DNA of 64,000 bases from Desulforegulaceae bacterium (GTDB taxonomy: Bacteria; Desulfobacterota; Desulfobacteria; Desulfobacterales; JACKCP01), in contig JAVETN010000001.1 in the NCBI GenBank assembly GCA_034006035.1, positions 1 through 64,000 of the forward strand, in the 5' to 3' direction. This document shows, in pieces, positions 18,523 through 27,761 of this stretch. The position numbers were made by a program, and so were the translations under genes. The notes below the pieces were generated by a model that worked only from the letters and a program-made list of their open reading frames with translations, did not search any database and had not been told where the DNA came from. The stretch's first letter is position 1, and every line of letters starts with the position of its first letter.

Positions 18523-19782
18523 TTATAGAGATATATTTTTTTCGCTGAATTCAAGTGTTGCAAAATAATCTTTTTCAGTTTCTTTTCTTCTTATCAGCTT
18601 TACGTTTTGATCAATTCCCAAAAGAAGTTCTTTAGGCCTTAATCTTCCATTGTAGGTAAAACCCATTGAATGGCCATGGGCTCCTGTATCTTCTATTACA
18701 ACAAGATCGTTTTCGTAGAGAACAGGAAGCTCTCTTTGAATTGCAAACTTGTCGTTGTTTTCACATAAAGAACCTGTAATATCTACTATTTCAGTATTAG
18801 TTGAATTTTCTTTTCCCGGTATTTCAATGTGATGGTATGCTCCGTAAATTCCTGGCCGCATAAGAGCAGACATTGAAGCATCAACTCCAATATATTCCCT
18901 GTAAATAGATTTCCTGTTAATTACCTTTGCAACAAGAACTCCGTGGGGACCGGTCATATATCTTCCGCTTTCCATATTAAGGGCAGGCTCATATCCGTTT
19001 TTAAGAGCAAAGCCTTTAAAAAGCTCAGTAATTTCCTTTCCCATTTTATAAATATCTACTGGTTTTTCATCGGGCTTATAAGGTATACCGATTCCACCTC
19101 CGATATTTATAAATTCAAACTCAATTCCAAGCTCTTTTCCTGTTTTTTGGGCAAGGTTTAAAAGCATTCTTGCAGTTTCAACTATATAGTCTTCATTGAG
19201 TTCGTTTGAAGCAACCATGGCATGAAGACCGAATCTTTTAATTCCAAGTTTTACAGCTTTTTTATAGGCAGGAAGAATCTGTTCTGTTGTAAGTCCATAT
19301 TTTGCCTCAGAGGGATTTCCAATAATTGCATTACCTGTTCTTTCAGGTCCTGGATTATATCTAAAGGAAATTATTTCTGGAATTTCAGGCATTTTTTCAA
19401 TTAGTGAAATGTCATCAAGATTTATAATAGAACCGCAGCCATTAAAAGCAACCTCAAATTCTTTTTGAGAGGTGTTGTTTGAGCTAAACATTATATCCAT
19501 TGGGTCATTTGTTTGTTGTCTTGCAAGAATTAACTCTGGAATGGAGCTGCAGTCAAATCCAAAACCTTCTTCTTTCATAATTTTAAGTATTTCAGGATTT
19601 GGAAGTGCTTTTATGGCAAAAAACTCTTTGAAGGTTTTGATCCCTGAAAAAGCTTTTTTAAGATCTTTACATGTTTTTCTTATACCTTTTTCATCATAAA
19701 TATGAAAAGGAGTTTTAAAATGAGCCGTGATTTTTTCAAGGTTTGGAAATAGTCTTTCCTTGAAATCCCGTGAAACAGGCAT
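18523..19782 (-). CDS. lysA: PLP-dependent decarboxylase, diaminopimelate decarboxylase-like
   Basis: A 419-residue fold-type III decarboxylase. The Schiff-base lysine is Lys58 in FFAIKALPNPEILK, and the barrel contains the glycine-rich PLP phosphate loop FINIGGGIGIPY. The C-terminal domain has VDASMSALMRPGIYGAYHHI, the GSLCENND segment (the catalytic Cys region of diaminopimelate decarboxylase) and DTGAHGHSMGFTYNGRLRP. The expected reaction is meso-diaminopimelate to L-lysine plus CO2. No other lysine genes are adjacent, so a related ornithine- or carboxynorspermidine-type activity is not excluded, but the motifs fit LysA best. Confidence 0.8.
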   Translation of the reverse strand: MPVSRDFKERLFPNLEKITAHFKTPFHIYDEKGIRKTCKDLKKAFSGIKTFKEFFAIKALPNPEILKIMKEEGFGFDCSSIPELILARQQTNDPMDIMFSSNNTSQKEFEVAFNGCGSIINLDDISLIEKMPEIPEIISFRYNPGPERTGNAIIGNPSEAKYGLTTEQILPAYKKAVKLGIKRFGLHAMVASNELNEDYIVETARMLLNLAQKTGKELGIEFEFINIGGGIGIPYKPDEKPVDIYKMGKEITELFKGFALKNGYEPALNMESGRYMTGPHGVLVAKVINRKSIYREYIGVDASMSALMRPGIYGAYHHIEIPGKENSTNTEIVDITGSLCENNDKFAIQRELPVLYENDLVVIEDTGAHGHSMGFTYNGRLRPKELLLGIDQNVKLIRRKETEKDYFATLEFSEKNISL

Positions 19783-19864
19783 GGTTTTTCCTCTTTAATG
19801 AAATTTGTTTAAAAAAGCTGCTTATAAAAGCCACACTTTGTCTAATGGTTTTTCAGTTCAATTA

Positions 19865-20863
19865 TTAGAAAAGAGTTGAAGAAAACTCAAATATTTTTTC
19901 CCATTGTTCGTCTTTAAGTTCTGCTCCAAGAATAGAAACTGCTTCTCTTCCCATAAATGAGCCAAGTTGTCCGCATTTTTCCAGAGGAAGTCCTTTTATA
20001 TAACCGTAAAGGAACCCTGCTGCCCAGTAATCTCCTGCTCCTGTGGTGTCAATTATTTTATCTGGCATTGCAGGGTTTATTTCAATAATGGTATCACCGG
20101 ATTTGATTTTTGAACCATCTCCTCCAATTTTCAATCCAAATATTTTGCAGTAGCCCGATAAAATATCCATGCATTCATCAAGATCTTCAGTTCCGCAAAA
20201 AGCTCTGGCTTCGTCTTCATTTGCAAAAATTATGTCCACATATTCTTCAAGGAGCTGAGGAAGAAAATCTTTTGAAGCATTTACAACTTCAAAGGAAGAT
20301 AAATCAAGGCTGATTATACAGCCGGCATCTCTTGCTGATTTCAAAATTTTGGTGATAAGTTCCCTGTTGAAAATCAAGTATCCTTCAGTGTGAAGAAGGG
20401 GGTATCCGCTGAAATTTGCAGTTGATATGTCTTCAGGGGAAAAATGCATTGCAGCTCCAAGGTTGGTTCTCATTGTCCGCGCTGCATCTGGAGTAACCAT
20501 ACATAAGGAAATGGCTGTTGGAGCATCGGGAAGGACAATAAGATTTTCACTGCTTCCTCCTGCCTCGGTAAGTGATTGAGTGTAAAATGAAGAGTTTTCA
20601 TCATCTCCGATTTTACCGATAAGAGAACCTTCTGCTCCAAGCTTGCACATTGCAAATATTGTATTTCCTGCTGAACCTCCACAGGCCTTTTTTGATATTT
20701 CAAGGAGAGAAAGAATTCTATTAAGCTCTTCTTCACTTACAAGCTCCATTCCACCTTTTTCGCCTGAAATATTCTGTTTTAGAAATTCGTCGTCAACGTA
20801 AGCAAGTACGTCCACAATAGGTGAACCTGCACCTATAACTTTTATTTTATTTTCTTCAACCAT
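19865..20863 (-). CDS. PfkB-family carbohydrate/nucleoside kinase, probably adenosine kinase
   Basis: A 332-residue ribokinase-fold protein. The N-terminal VIGAGSPIVDVLAYVDD and KKACGGSAGNTIFAMCKLGA (GGSxxN substrate/dimer motif) and the C-terminal anion-hole motif DTTGAGDYWAAGFLYGY with its catalytic Asp are clear. The insertion pattern (EKGGMELVSEEE, then TAISLCMVTPDAARTMRTNLGA) is like the bacterial adenosine kinase/PfkB group. It would phosphorylate adenosine or a sugar using ATP. It lies 82 bp upstream of the decarboxylase in the same direction, so the two may share a transcript. Confidence 0.82.
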   Translation of the reverse strand: MVEENKIKVIGAGSPIVDVLAYVDDEFLKQNISGEKGGMELVSEEELNRILSLLEISKKACGGSAGNTIFAMCKLGAEGSLIGKIGDDENSSFYTQSLTEAGGSSENLIVLPDAPTAISLCMVTPDAARTMRTNLGAAMHFSPEDISTANFSGYPLLHTEGYLIFNRELITKILKSARDAGCIISLDLSSFEVVNASKDFLPQLLEEYVDIIFANEDEARAFCGTEDLDECMDILSGYCKIFGLKIGGDGSKIKSGDTIIEINPAMPDKIIDTTGAGDYWAAGFLYGYIKGLPLEKCGQLGSFMGREAVSILGAELKDEQWEKIFEFSSTLF

Positions 20864-21063
20864 ATTCTCCCCTGGAATTTATTTTTATTTAAACTTGAAA
20901 CTTGAATATATTGTAAAATTATATAAATTCAAGAAAATAAACAACAATATCAAAGGTTAATTCTAGCTTAAACTTAAACTCTTATTCATAGCCTAAATAA
21001 CCTGCTTTGTATATATGCTAATTTTGGAAAGCCGTTAATCAGGGCAAAAAACAGTTTTGGGGA

Positions 21064-22473
21064 TTAAAATTCATTTAAAAAATCTGGAAGACTTTTAATC
21101 CCATAGACAGAAGCTCTTGAAATTGCAGACTTTTTAAGAACATGAACGTTTTTGTCCACATAGTCATAAACTACTGCTTTTGTTTTTCCAGGTGCTGTAC
21201 GTAAGACTCTTCCAAGATACTGGGTAAGTCTTCCGCTGAAATTTACTGGTGTTGTAAGGAAAAGAGTGGAAAGTGACTTTAAATCAAATCCTTCTCCTAT
21301 TAACTGGCCTGTAGCAATTATTATGCTGTTTTCCTGTGAAGTCAGTTTTTCAAGAAGAAGAATTCTTTCTTTTTCACTAAGATCTCCTGTAAAGACGATA
21401 GAGTCTATTTTATGTCTGAACTTTAAAATCTGACTTAGGTTTTGGCAGTGTTTTTTTCTGTCTGAAAGAACAATTAAATGTCCGCCTGACTTGGTGAAGG
21501 CCTTTGCAATGTCAGATGCAATAAGCCTGTTTCTTTCGTCGTCAGAGGTAAGTTCTGTCATCATTTTTGAATATTCTGTAACAGGATTATGAAAAGGGAT
21601 AAATTCTGTGGGTCTTAAAATTATTTCAGCCTCTGTTATATATCCTTTTATCTCAAGGTTTTGTTTTTCAATTTTATGTTTTAAATTTCCAAGATACCAA
21701 AAAATCAGTTTGGAAAGATTATCTCTTCTATAAGGGGTGGCACTAAGACCGAGAAGGTATTTTGAAGGAAATGAACTTACAACATCTGTAAAAGTTCTTG
21801 AGGGGGTTCTATGGCATTCATCAACAATAAGGTGGCCGATTTTATCTTTAAGATTCCCCTGATATTTAGTAAGACTTTGAACAAGGCCTATGGTAAGTTT
21901 TTTACCTTCTTTTTTTTTGCCGGCTCCTATAAGCCCGATTTCTTTTTTATCTATGTTTAGAAAATGTGATGCCTGGTTTATCCATTGTCTTGCAAGATCT
22001 TTTGTATGAACAATAACAAGGGAGGGTTGTTTCCTTAGGTAAATCAGGTAAAGGGCCATCACTGTTTTTCCAGAACCTGTGGGTGCATTCAAGACTCCGA
22101 AATCAGTTGAAAAAATATCATACACAGCTCTTTTTTGAAAAGATTTAAGCTCTCCACTAAAAGAAAAATCTATACTTTCAGCTTCTTTTCTTTTATCTGA
22201 AATTTTATACTCTATTTGGTTGTTTAAGCAAAATTTTATGAATTCCCTTGAAAGACCTCTTGGGATTACAAGGTTTTTTTTATTGTCAAAAAAATAAAAT
22301 TTAAGGGTTTTTGATGTCTTCCCGTTCCATCTGCCCATTCTTTCATTTTCTGACCACTTCGGATTTATAATTTCAAGTTCGTTTTTTGCTTTTTTAATAA
22401 TAAGAGGGTGGGGATTTATTATTGTGAGCTGGTTTTTTACTTCAAATACTGTTGGTTTTAAATTTAATTCCAT
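21064..22473 (-). CDS. superfamily 2 DEAD/DEAH-box helicase
   Basis: A 469-residue SF2 helicase with a short N-terminal extension (about 110 residues). Motif I is GVLNAPTGSGKTVMAL, motif II is LIVDECHRTPS (DECH form), motif III is LLGLSATPYRR and motif VI is TQYLGRVLRTAPGK. The layout and DECH box are those of the UvsW/XPB-like group of ATP-dependent DNA helicases. No nuclease domain and no restriction partner is visible next to it. Its role may be in recombination or repair of branched DNA, but this is only inferred from the subgroup. Confidence 0.85.
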   Translation of the reverse strand: MELNLKPTVFEVKNQLTIINPHPLIIKKAKNELEIINPKWSENERMGRWNGKTSKTLKFYFFDNKKNLVIPRGLSREFIKFCLNNQIEYKISDKRKEAESIDFSFSGELKSFQKRAVYDIFSTDFGVLNAPTGSGKTVMALYLIYLRKQPSLVIVHTKDLARQWINQASHFLNIDKKEIGLIGAGKKKEGKKLTIGLVQSLTKYQGNLKDKIGHLIVDECHRTPSRTFTDVVSSFPSKYLLGLSATPYRRDNLSKLIFWYLGNLKHKIEKQNLEIKGYITEAEIILRPTEFIPFHNPVTEYSKMMTELTSDDERNRLIASDIAKAFTKSGGHLIVLSDRKKHCQNLSQILKFRHKIDSIVFTGDLSEKERILLLEKLTSQENSIIIATGQLIGEGFDLKSLSTLFLTTPVNFSGRLTQYLGRVLRTAPGKTKAVVYDYVDKNVHVLKKSAISRASVYGIKSLPDFLNEF

Positions 22474-22861
22474 AAAATTATCTGGTTTGTCCTGATTAAA
22501 AATTTATTACTAAAGTTTTGTTTTTCAATTTTAATATTAAAATTTTATTAATGATTAGTATTATATGATTTTATGTAAAGAAGTAATATATATATTTTAT
22601 TTTTGCAAAAGTTATTTAAGGGCAAGACTTTGAAATACAAAGCATTTTGCTATTAGTGGTTTATTTTAGTGTTTACTTTATAAATAAGTCAGAATTTTTT
22701 AAGAATATTGACTTTTAAATTGCTTATAATGACTTAATTGACAAATTCCATCAAAAAGGATAGGGCTTTGTCAGAAATAAATTTGAAAATTTTTGATTTA
22801 AGAGTTTTTTCTAGAGCATTGATTTTTTTGATTAATTTTTTAATTTATGCAAAGGTTTTTT
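22474..22861. other. 388-bp AT-rich divergent intergenic region
   Basis: This gap between the divergent helicase and nitronate monooxygenase genes should carry both promoters. It holds an 18-bp perfect A/T palindrome at 22527-22544, about 55 bases before the helicase start. No credible gene, RNA or terminator was seen. An open plus-strand frame from 22738 overlaps the next gene and lacks coding character. Confidence 0.4.
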
Positions 22862-23860
22862 ATGAAAACAAGAATGACAGAACTATTTGGTATAAAATAT
22901 CCAATCCAATGTGGAGGAATGTTGTGGATTGCCAAGCCCGAGCTTGCCGCTGCAATAAGTAATTCCGGTGCAATGGGAAATTTGACTTCAGGAAATTACA
23001 ATTCATCTGATGAATTTAGGCAGGCGGTTGATAAAACTTTAGAGCTTACAGATAAGCCTTTTATAGTAAATATCACCACCATGCCGTCTATAAGGCTGCC
23101 TGTTGAGCTGCTCCAGGATTTTTTCATAATTTCCTGTGAAAAAAAGGTAAAGGCCATTGAGATTGCAGGTGCTCCTGCAGATACCTTTCTTGGTCCAGAG
23201 TTTATTCCCATGGCAAAAGAGGCAGGTGTAAAGGTGGTTCACAAGGTGGGAACTGTAAAGCACGCTGTTCATGCTCAGAAGGTGGGTTATGACGCTGTAA
23301 CCGTTGCAGGATTTGAAGAAGGGGGCTTTCCCCATAGCGACAATGTTTCCACCATGGTCTTGGTTCCCCGTGTTGTTGAAGAAGTTGATATTCCGGTTAT
23401 TGCAGCAGGCGGAATGGCAGATGGGAAAAGTCTTTCAGCAGCACTTTGTCTTGGAGCCGACGGAATGATGATGGCAACAAGATTTCTTGCCACAAAAGAA
23501 AGCGGTGTTCATGAAAATATATATTCAGTTCTTCTGGAAAAAAATGAAAATGATACTTCCCTTAATCTTCAGAGTCTTTTAGGCGGGTTTGGTCTTCAGG
23601 TCAGAGCTTTAAAAAACAAGATAATGAAACAAATTGAAGAAGTGGAACGCAAGGGCGGAGAGCTTGACGCACTTCTTCCCTTAATTTCCGGTGAAAGAGC
23701 CAAAAAAGTCTGGAAAGAAGGAAATGCGGAAGAAGCAATGCTTACAATAGGTCAGTCTGTGGGAAGAATCAAGGACATCCCTTCAGTAGATGAGCTTATT
23801 CAGCGTATTGTCAAAGAAGCTGGAGAAAGCCTTAGAAACAGCCTTAAAACCTTTGAATGA
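22862..23860 (+). CDS. nitronate monooxygenase / 2-nitropropane dioxygenase-like flavoprotein
   Basis: A 332-residue FMN-dependent TIM-barrel protein. Family features include the N-terminal LFGIKYPIQCGGML, ISNSGAMGNLTSGNY, and the FMN-phosphate region VTVAGFEEGGFPHSD...VIAAGGMADGKSLSAALCLGADGMMMATRF. The family oxidises alkyl nitronates; many members in anaerobes instead act as enoyl-ACP reductase-like (FabK) or unknown reductases. I preferred the ATG at 22862 because AAAGG lies seven bases upstream, whereas the ATG at 22847 has none. The gene is monocistronic in appearance. Confidence 0.85.
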   Translation: MKTRMTELFGIKYPIQCGGMLWIAKPELAAAISNSGAMGNLTSGNYNSSDEFRQAVDKTLELTDKPFIVNITTMPSIRLPVELLQDFFIISCEKKVKAIEIAGAPADTFLGPEFIPMAKEAGVKVVHKVGTVKHAVHAQKVGYDAVTVAGFEEGGFPHSDNVSTMVLVPRVVEEVDIPVIAAGGMADGKSLSAALCLGADGMMMATRFLATKESGVHENIYSVLLEKNENDTSLNLQSLLGGFGLQVRALKNKIMKQIEEVERKGGELDALLPLISGERAKKVWKEGNAEEAMLTIGQSVGRIKDIPSVDELIQRIVKEAGESLRNSLKTFE

Positions 23861-24031
23861 TATTTTATTTAAATTGAGCGGTTTTCATTGATGTTTTATT
23901 TGTAAAATATGAAAATCGCTTATTTTTTTAATTGATTTTATCAGACCTTCGGATTTTATATTCCAGCCAGATGGTTACTTTCCAGATTTATAAAAATTTA
24001 AAAATATCAATTGAAACCTGGTAATTATAAA

Positions 24032-24914
24032 ATGAATAATAATAAACATTTGAATGATGTTGTAAAAGGACGGCTGTTAATTGTTGCGGCTTCAGTTTTA
24101 TGGGGAACATCAGGAGTTGTTCAGTCTTATGCACCAATAGATGCATCGCCTGCTGTAATCGGTGCTTTCAGAATTTTTATAGCAGGACTTTTTATCACAT
24201 CATTTTCTTTTTTTACAGAGCAGTCAAAAAGTTTTAAGGATTTTTTTACTCCTGCTTTAATTTTTACCGGGCTTTGCCAGGCTTTTTTTCAATTCGGGTA
24301 TTTTTCTGCAATAAAGATTACAGGAGTAGCTGTGGGAGTGATGGTTGCAATGGGAAGCTCCCCTGTATTTGCCGGTATTCTTGGAGTATTGTTTGAGAGG
24401 GAAAAACTTGGAGCCAGATGGTTTGTTTCAACTTTGCTTGCAGTTTCAGGACTTTTTCTTTTGATGAAAACTACCAATGGATCTGTTCAGATAGAAACCT
24501 TTGGAATTTTAATGGCTCTTCTTGCTGGGTTTTCATATTCAGTTTTTACCCTTGTTGTTAAAAGACTGATAAAAACAAGAAACCAAGACAGGGTGACTGG
24601 AATGTCGTGCCTTATTGGCAGTGTTTTTTTGATGATTTTCTTTTTTGTCTACCCCATTGGCTGGATTTTTAGTTTTCAAGGGATTGGAGTTATTTTATAT
24701 CTTGGAGTTATTTCTGCTGGGGTTGCTTATCTTTTTTATGGAAGAGGGCTTAAATTTGTAAAGGTTTCTGCTGTTGGAACCCTTACTCTGGCAGAACCTC
24801 TTACAGCAGCCTTTTTAGGTGTTTTTTTTTTTGGGAGAACCCTTGACCATTACTTCGGGTACGGGGATGTTTTTAATTTTTTTATCCCAGATGGCTGTTA
24901 TTTTAAATAAATAA
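24032..24914 (+). CDS. EamA/DMT-family transporter, apparently frameshifted near its 3' end
   Basis: An inner-membrane drug/metabolite exporter with about ten helices in two EamA repeats; LWGTSGVVQSYAPIDASPAVIGAFRI opens the first. In the frame as read, the protein ends at 24910 with an odd polar tail (GRTLDHYFGYGD). Removing one T from the run of eleven T at 24822-24832 gives FFLGEPLTITSGTGMFLIF and then LSQMAVILNK, ending at 24914, which is a proper last EamA helix. So the gene is either truly frameshifted, corrected by slippage on the T tract, or affected by a sequencing error. A TTG start at 24011 is possible, but the ATG at 24032 is more natural. Confidence 0.78.
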
Positions 24915-24930
24915 ACCCGGTTTTTTATTT

Positions 24931-25590
24931 TTAAAAAAAATCTTTGAAAAAAAAGACTGCCTTGGAAAGCTTATTAAAGTTTATATAAATAAGAGCAAAA
25001 ACTGAAATATAGACAAAACTTGTTGTATATTTGTTCATTCCTTTCAAGGAAAAAGCTGTTCCAAGGGATCTTTTTATAGCAAATTTTTTTTGGTCATAGT
25101 CATAAAGAGAAAACATCTCATCAAGAATAAGGTGAAGGAGATACCCAAATAAAAAAGATACTCCAATGGCAAATCCAAAAATTTCGCCGAATTTTAAAGA
25201 AGAAAAATGAAAAATAAGAAGAGATAGTAAAGCGGCCATTGGAATTGAATGGTAAATTCCTCTGTGTCTGGAATAATATTTGAAGATTTTGGAAAAAATA
25301 AATTTAATAAATATATAAACTGAAGGGGGAACAAGAAAAGCGTATTTTAATTTTGAGTCAAGCATTAAAATAATGGCCATAAAACCGCCAAGAACAGACA
25401 ATATATTGAAAACTATATTTATTGTCCTGCTGTTGTCACTGTCAATATCCGGGAAAATAGAGCCGGCATATGTACTTAAGAAAATAATTCCTGACAAGGA
25501 AATTGATTTGTCAAGAAAATACAGACTTAATGCTCCTGAGCTGTATCCTGCAACAACTCCTAGATCTGAATGTGCTTTAAAATTGGGCAT
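24931..25590 (-). CDS. metal-dependent membrane hydrolase, YdjM/DUF457 family
   Basis: A 219-residue inner-membrane protein with the family start MPNFKAHSDLGVVAGYSSGA, acidic FPDIDSDNSR motif, HRGIYHSIPMAALLS histidine motif and GYLLHLILDEMFSLYD. About four to five hydrophobic helices are visible. It is shorter than the paralogue at 4279-5289, lacking its soluble C-terminal part. Biochemical role is not established for the family. It lies four bases downstream of the MerR regulator gene in the same direction, so the two are probably one transcript. Confidence 0.8.
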   Translation of the reverse strand: MPNFKAHSDLGVVAGYSSGALSLYFLDKSISLSGIIFLSTYAGSIFPDIDSDNSRTINIVFNILSVLGGFMAIILMLDSKLKYAFLVPPSVYIFIKFIFSKIFKYYSRHRGIYHSIPMAALLSLLIFHFSSLKFGEIFGFAIGVSFLFGYLLHLILDEMFSLYDYDQKKFAIKRSLGTAFSLKGMNKYTTSFVYISVFALIYINFNKLSKAVFFFKDFF

Positions 25591-25594
25591 TTTT

Positions 25595-26008
25595 TTATTT
25601 ATTTTTTTCTTTTAAAAGTTTTTCCAGTCTGTCTTTTGCCTTTTCATGAAAACTTATAATATCCTCTTCAAGCAGCTTTAACTCGCTTATTCTTTCACTT
25701 ATTTCAACAAGACGTTTTTTGCCGTATTCCAATGTTTTTTTTATCTGGTCAATTTCATCAAGATCAATATCAGCCAGGCCAATTATTTCTGAAATTTCAT
25801 CTATTGAATAGCCAAATTTTCTCCCTTTTAAAATAAGAATTAATCTTGCCCTGTCTTTTCTTGTATAAACTCTTTGATTGCCTTCTGTTCTTCCCGGGCA
25901 GATCAGACCTTTTTCCTCATAAAATCTTATGGTTCTTGTGCTTATTTCAAATTCTTCAGCAAGATTGGAAATGGAAAATGTTTGGTGGGGGTTTTCTTTT
26001 TTTTTCAT
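25595..26008 (-). CDS. MerR-family transcriptional regulator, LiuR-like
   Basis: A 137-residue MerR protein: winged helix-turn-helix (FSISNLAEEFEISTRTIRFYEEKGLICPGRTEGNQRVYTRKDR at residues about 9-52) and a C-terminal coiled coil. It lacks the metal-binding cysteines of MerR/CueR/ZntR, and its sequence (TTRTIRFYE-like recognition helix, LILKGRKFGYSIDEI) resembles LiuR, the regulator of branched-chain and acyl-CoA catabolism in proteobacteria. It lies downstream of the CoA-transferase gene at 26192-27517, whose promoter contains a LiuR-like palindrome. A TTGACT about 55 bp upstream could be its own -35. Confidence 0.85.
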   Translation of the reverse strand: MKKKENPHQTFSISNLAEEFEISTRTIRFYEEKGLICPGRTEGNQRVYTRKDRARLILILKGRKFGYSIDEISEIIGLADIDLDEIDQIKKTLEYGKKRLVEISERISELKLLEEDIISFHEKAKDRLEKLLKEKNK

Positions 26009-26191
26009 ATATCACCGTTTTTACTTAAAGTAGGATAGAGATTTTTCAGTCAATTACAATTTAAACATTCATTCTTTTATCCAAAAAATTTAATTTGGGT
26101 AAGTAAATTTGTATAAAGATTTTGTTTATCATAAAACTTAAAAACATATTGCCCGTACAATAAGTGCACAGGCAATAAAAAAACTGATAAA

Positions 26192-27517
26192 TCAGATCCA
26201 ATTATTTTTTTCTGCTTTTTTAACTAGTTCTTCCCTGAATTGGGGGTGGGCTATGCTGATAAGGGCTTTTACCCGAGTTGCCGTGCTCTTGTATCTAAGG
26301 TTAGCCACTCCATATTCAGTGACTATATATTCAACTTCTGTTCTTGGGGTTGTAACTATTGTTCCCGGCGGAAAATAAGGGACAATCTTAGATTTTAATT
26401 CACCATTTTTATCTGTAAATGTTGAGTTTAAGGAGATAATGCTTTTTCCTCCTTTGGAAAGTTTTGCCCCATGGATGAAATTAAGTTGGCCGCCTGTTCC
26501 GCTGTATTGATATGTCCCAATTGACTCAGATGCGGCCTGACCTGTAAGATCAATCATAAGAGCATTATTAATTGAAACAAGGTTGTCGTTTTTAGCAATT
26601 ATAAGGGGATTGTTTATATAGCTTATATCTTTAAACACAAAATCATCGTTTTCATGGATAAAATCGTAAAATTCCTTTGTTCCCACACAAAAGGCAGCAG
26701 TTACTTTTCCTGGCATAAATGTTTTTTGAGAGCCGTTAATTACTCCTGATTTTACAAGTTCCATAACTGAGGGAGTTACAACTTCTGAATGCATTCCCAG
26801 GTTTTTTTTGTTTTTTAAGTTATGTCCGATTGCATTCCCAAGACCTCCAAACCCCAGTTGAATAGTTGAGCCGTCATCAATTAGCTCCGAAATATAGCTG
26901 GCAATCTTTTTTTCTGTCTCAGTAATTACAATTTCAGGAACTTCAAAAATATCGGCGTCATTTTCAATTATATGATCCACTTCAGACACATGAATCATGA
27001 AATCTTCACTGTTTATTTTTGGAAGTTTTTTGTTTACTTCTACAATTACTGTATCAGCTTTTGCAATATCCTTTTTGTGAAGGAATGAACCGAAAAGAGA
27101 CCTGCACATATAGCCGTTTTCATCGGGAGGGGTAACTACTGATGAAACTATGTTGTATCCTCTTGATTCAACATAACTAGGGCAGTCACCAAGGTGAAGA
27201 GGAACATAATTGGAAACCCCTTGCTGCATACAGATTCGTTCCACAGGGCCGACAAACATGGTTTCGATCTCAAAGCTCTCTTTGTTTTTCGGGTCCATAA
27301 AATCATAGAAATCCATCGCAAATCCAAGGCCTAACAATATATTTTTCAATTCATTGGCTCGAGCACTCAATGCTCTGCAAAAAGCCGGAGGAATGCAAGT
27401 TCCTCCGCTTAATCCGACTTTATCATTGGAGACTATAATTTTTGCGGCTTCTTCAGCACTGCACAGCTTTTGATTGTATAAATCTTTCCATTGTGTTTTT
27501 GAGACTGACTGATTCAT
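26192..27517 (-). CDS. 4-hydroxybutyrate/butyryl-CoA:acetate CoA-transferase family protein
   Basis: A 441-residue class I acyl-CoA transferase of the acetyl-CoA hydrolase/transferase family. The catalytic glutamate is Glu245 in LGMHSEVVTPSVMELV. CoA-binding and structural motifs include GLSGGTCIPPAFC, STIQLGFGGLGNAIGH, GTGGQLNFIHGA and the closing VEYIVTEYGVANLRYKS. It would move CoA between acetate and a short acyl or hydroxyacyl group. Its promoter contains a near-perfect MerR-type operator at 27553-27576 and the MerR gene lies just downstream, suggesting local regulation. A GGGAGG site precedes the ATG. Confidence 0.87.
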   Translation of the reverse strand: MNQSVSKTQWKDLYNQKLCSAEEAAKIIVSNDKVGLSGGTCIPPAFCRALSARANELKNILLGLGFAMDFYDFMDPKNKESFEIETMFVGPVERICMQQGVSNYVPLHLGDCPSYVESRGYNIVSSVVTPPDENGYMCRSLFGSFLHKKDIAKADTVIVEVNKKLPKINSEDFMIHVSEVDHIIENDADIFEVPEIVITETEKKIASYISELIDDGSTIQLGFGGLGNAIGHNLKNKKNLGMHSEVVTPSVMELVKSGVINGSQKTFMPGKVTAAFCVGTKEFYDFIHENDDFVFKDISYINNPLIIAKNDNLVSINNALMIDLTGQAASESIGTYQYSGTGGQLNFIHGAKLSKGGKSIISLNSTFTDKNGELKSKIVPYFPPGTIVTTPRTEVEYIVTEYGVANLRYKSTATRVKALISIAHPQFREELVKKAEKNNWI

Positions 27518-27552
27518 CTTGAATAATTCCTCCCGGGGTGATGGTTTTTAAT

Positions 27553-27584
27553 AAACTTTACGTTAACGTTAAGTTTCTTGTCAA
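27553..27584 (-). promoter_or_regulatory. promoter with MerR/LiuR-like palindromic operator
   Basis: A 24-bp inverted repeat with core CTTTACGTTAACGTTAAG (27556-27573, flanked by AA/TT) differs from perfect symmetry by one base pair only. On the minus strand it begins two bases after TTGACA (27584-27579). It spans the spacer to a TAAAGT -10 element (27560-27555, 18-bp spacing). A symmetrical site between -35 and -10 is the hallmark of MerR-family control. The sequence is close to my recollection of LiuR sites. It drives the CoA-transferase gene at 26192-27517. Confidence 0.72.
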
Positions 27585-27761
27585 GATAAATGTTTCTTTA
27601 GAGAATAAAAAAATAAATTTTATAATTAATCTGTAAAAGCAGGCTGTTAGCTTCATTAAAAACTGACGTTATGACAGTTGTGAGGGATTGGGTTTAAGAG
27701 TTTATACTTTAAAAATATAAAATATTGATAAAGGAGAGCTTTTAGGGTTATTTGAGAAGAT

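Noticed and set aside
21064-22473. Helicase as part of a defence island
   Set aside because: Neighbours are metabolic genes (PfkB kinase, nitronate monooxygenase); no nuclease, methylase or toxin gene is adjacent.
22527-22544. 18-bp perfect A/T palindrome as an operator
   Set aside because: Composed only of A and T in a very AT-rich gap, so chance is likely; noted in the intergenic entry but not claimed as a site.
22738-22962. Small plus-strand frame before the nitronate monooxygenase
   Set aside because: It overlaps the start of the real gene in another frame, has no ribosome binding site and looks like noncoding AT-rich sequence.
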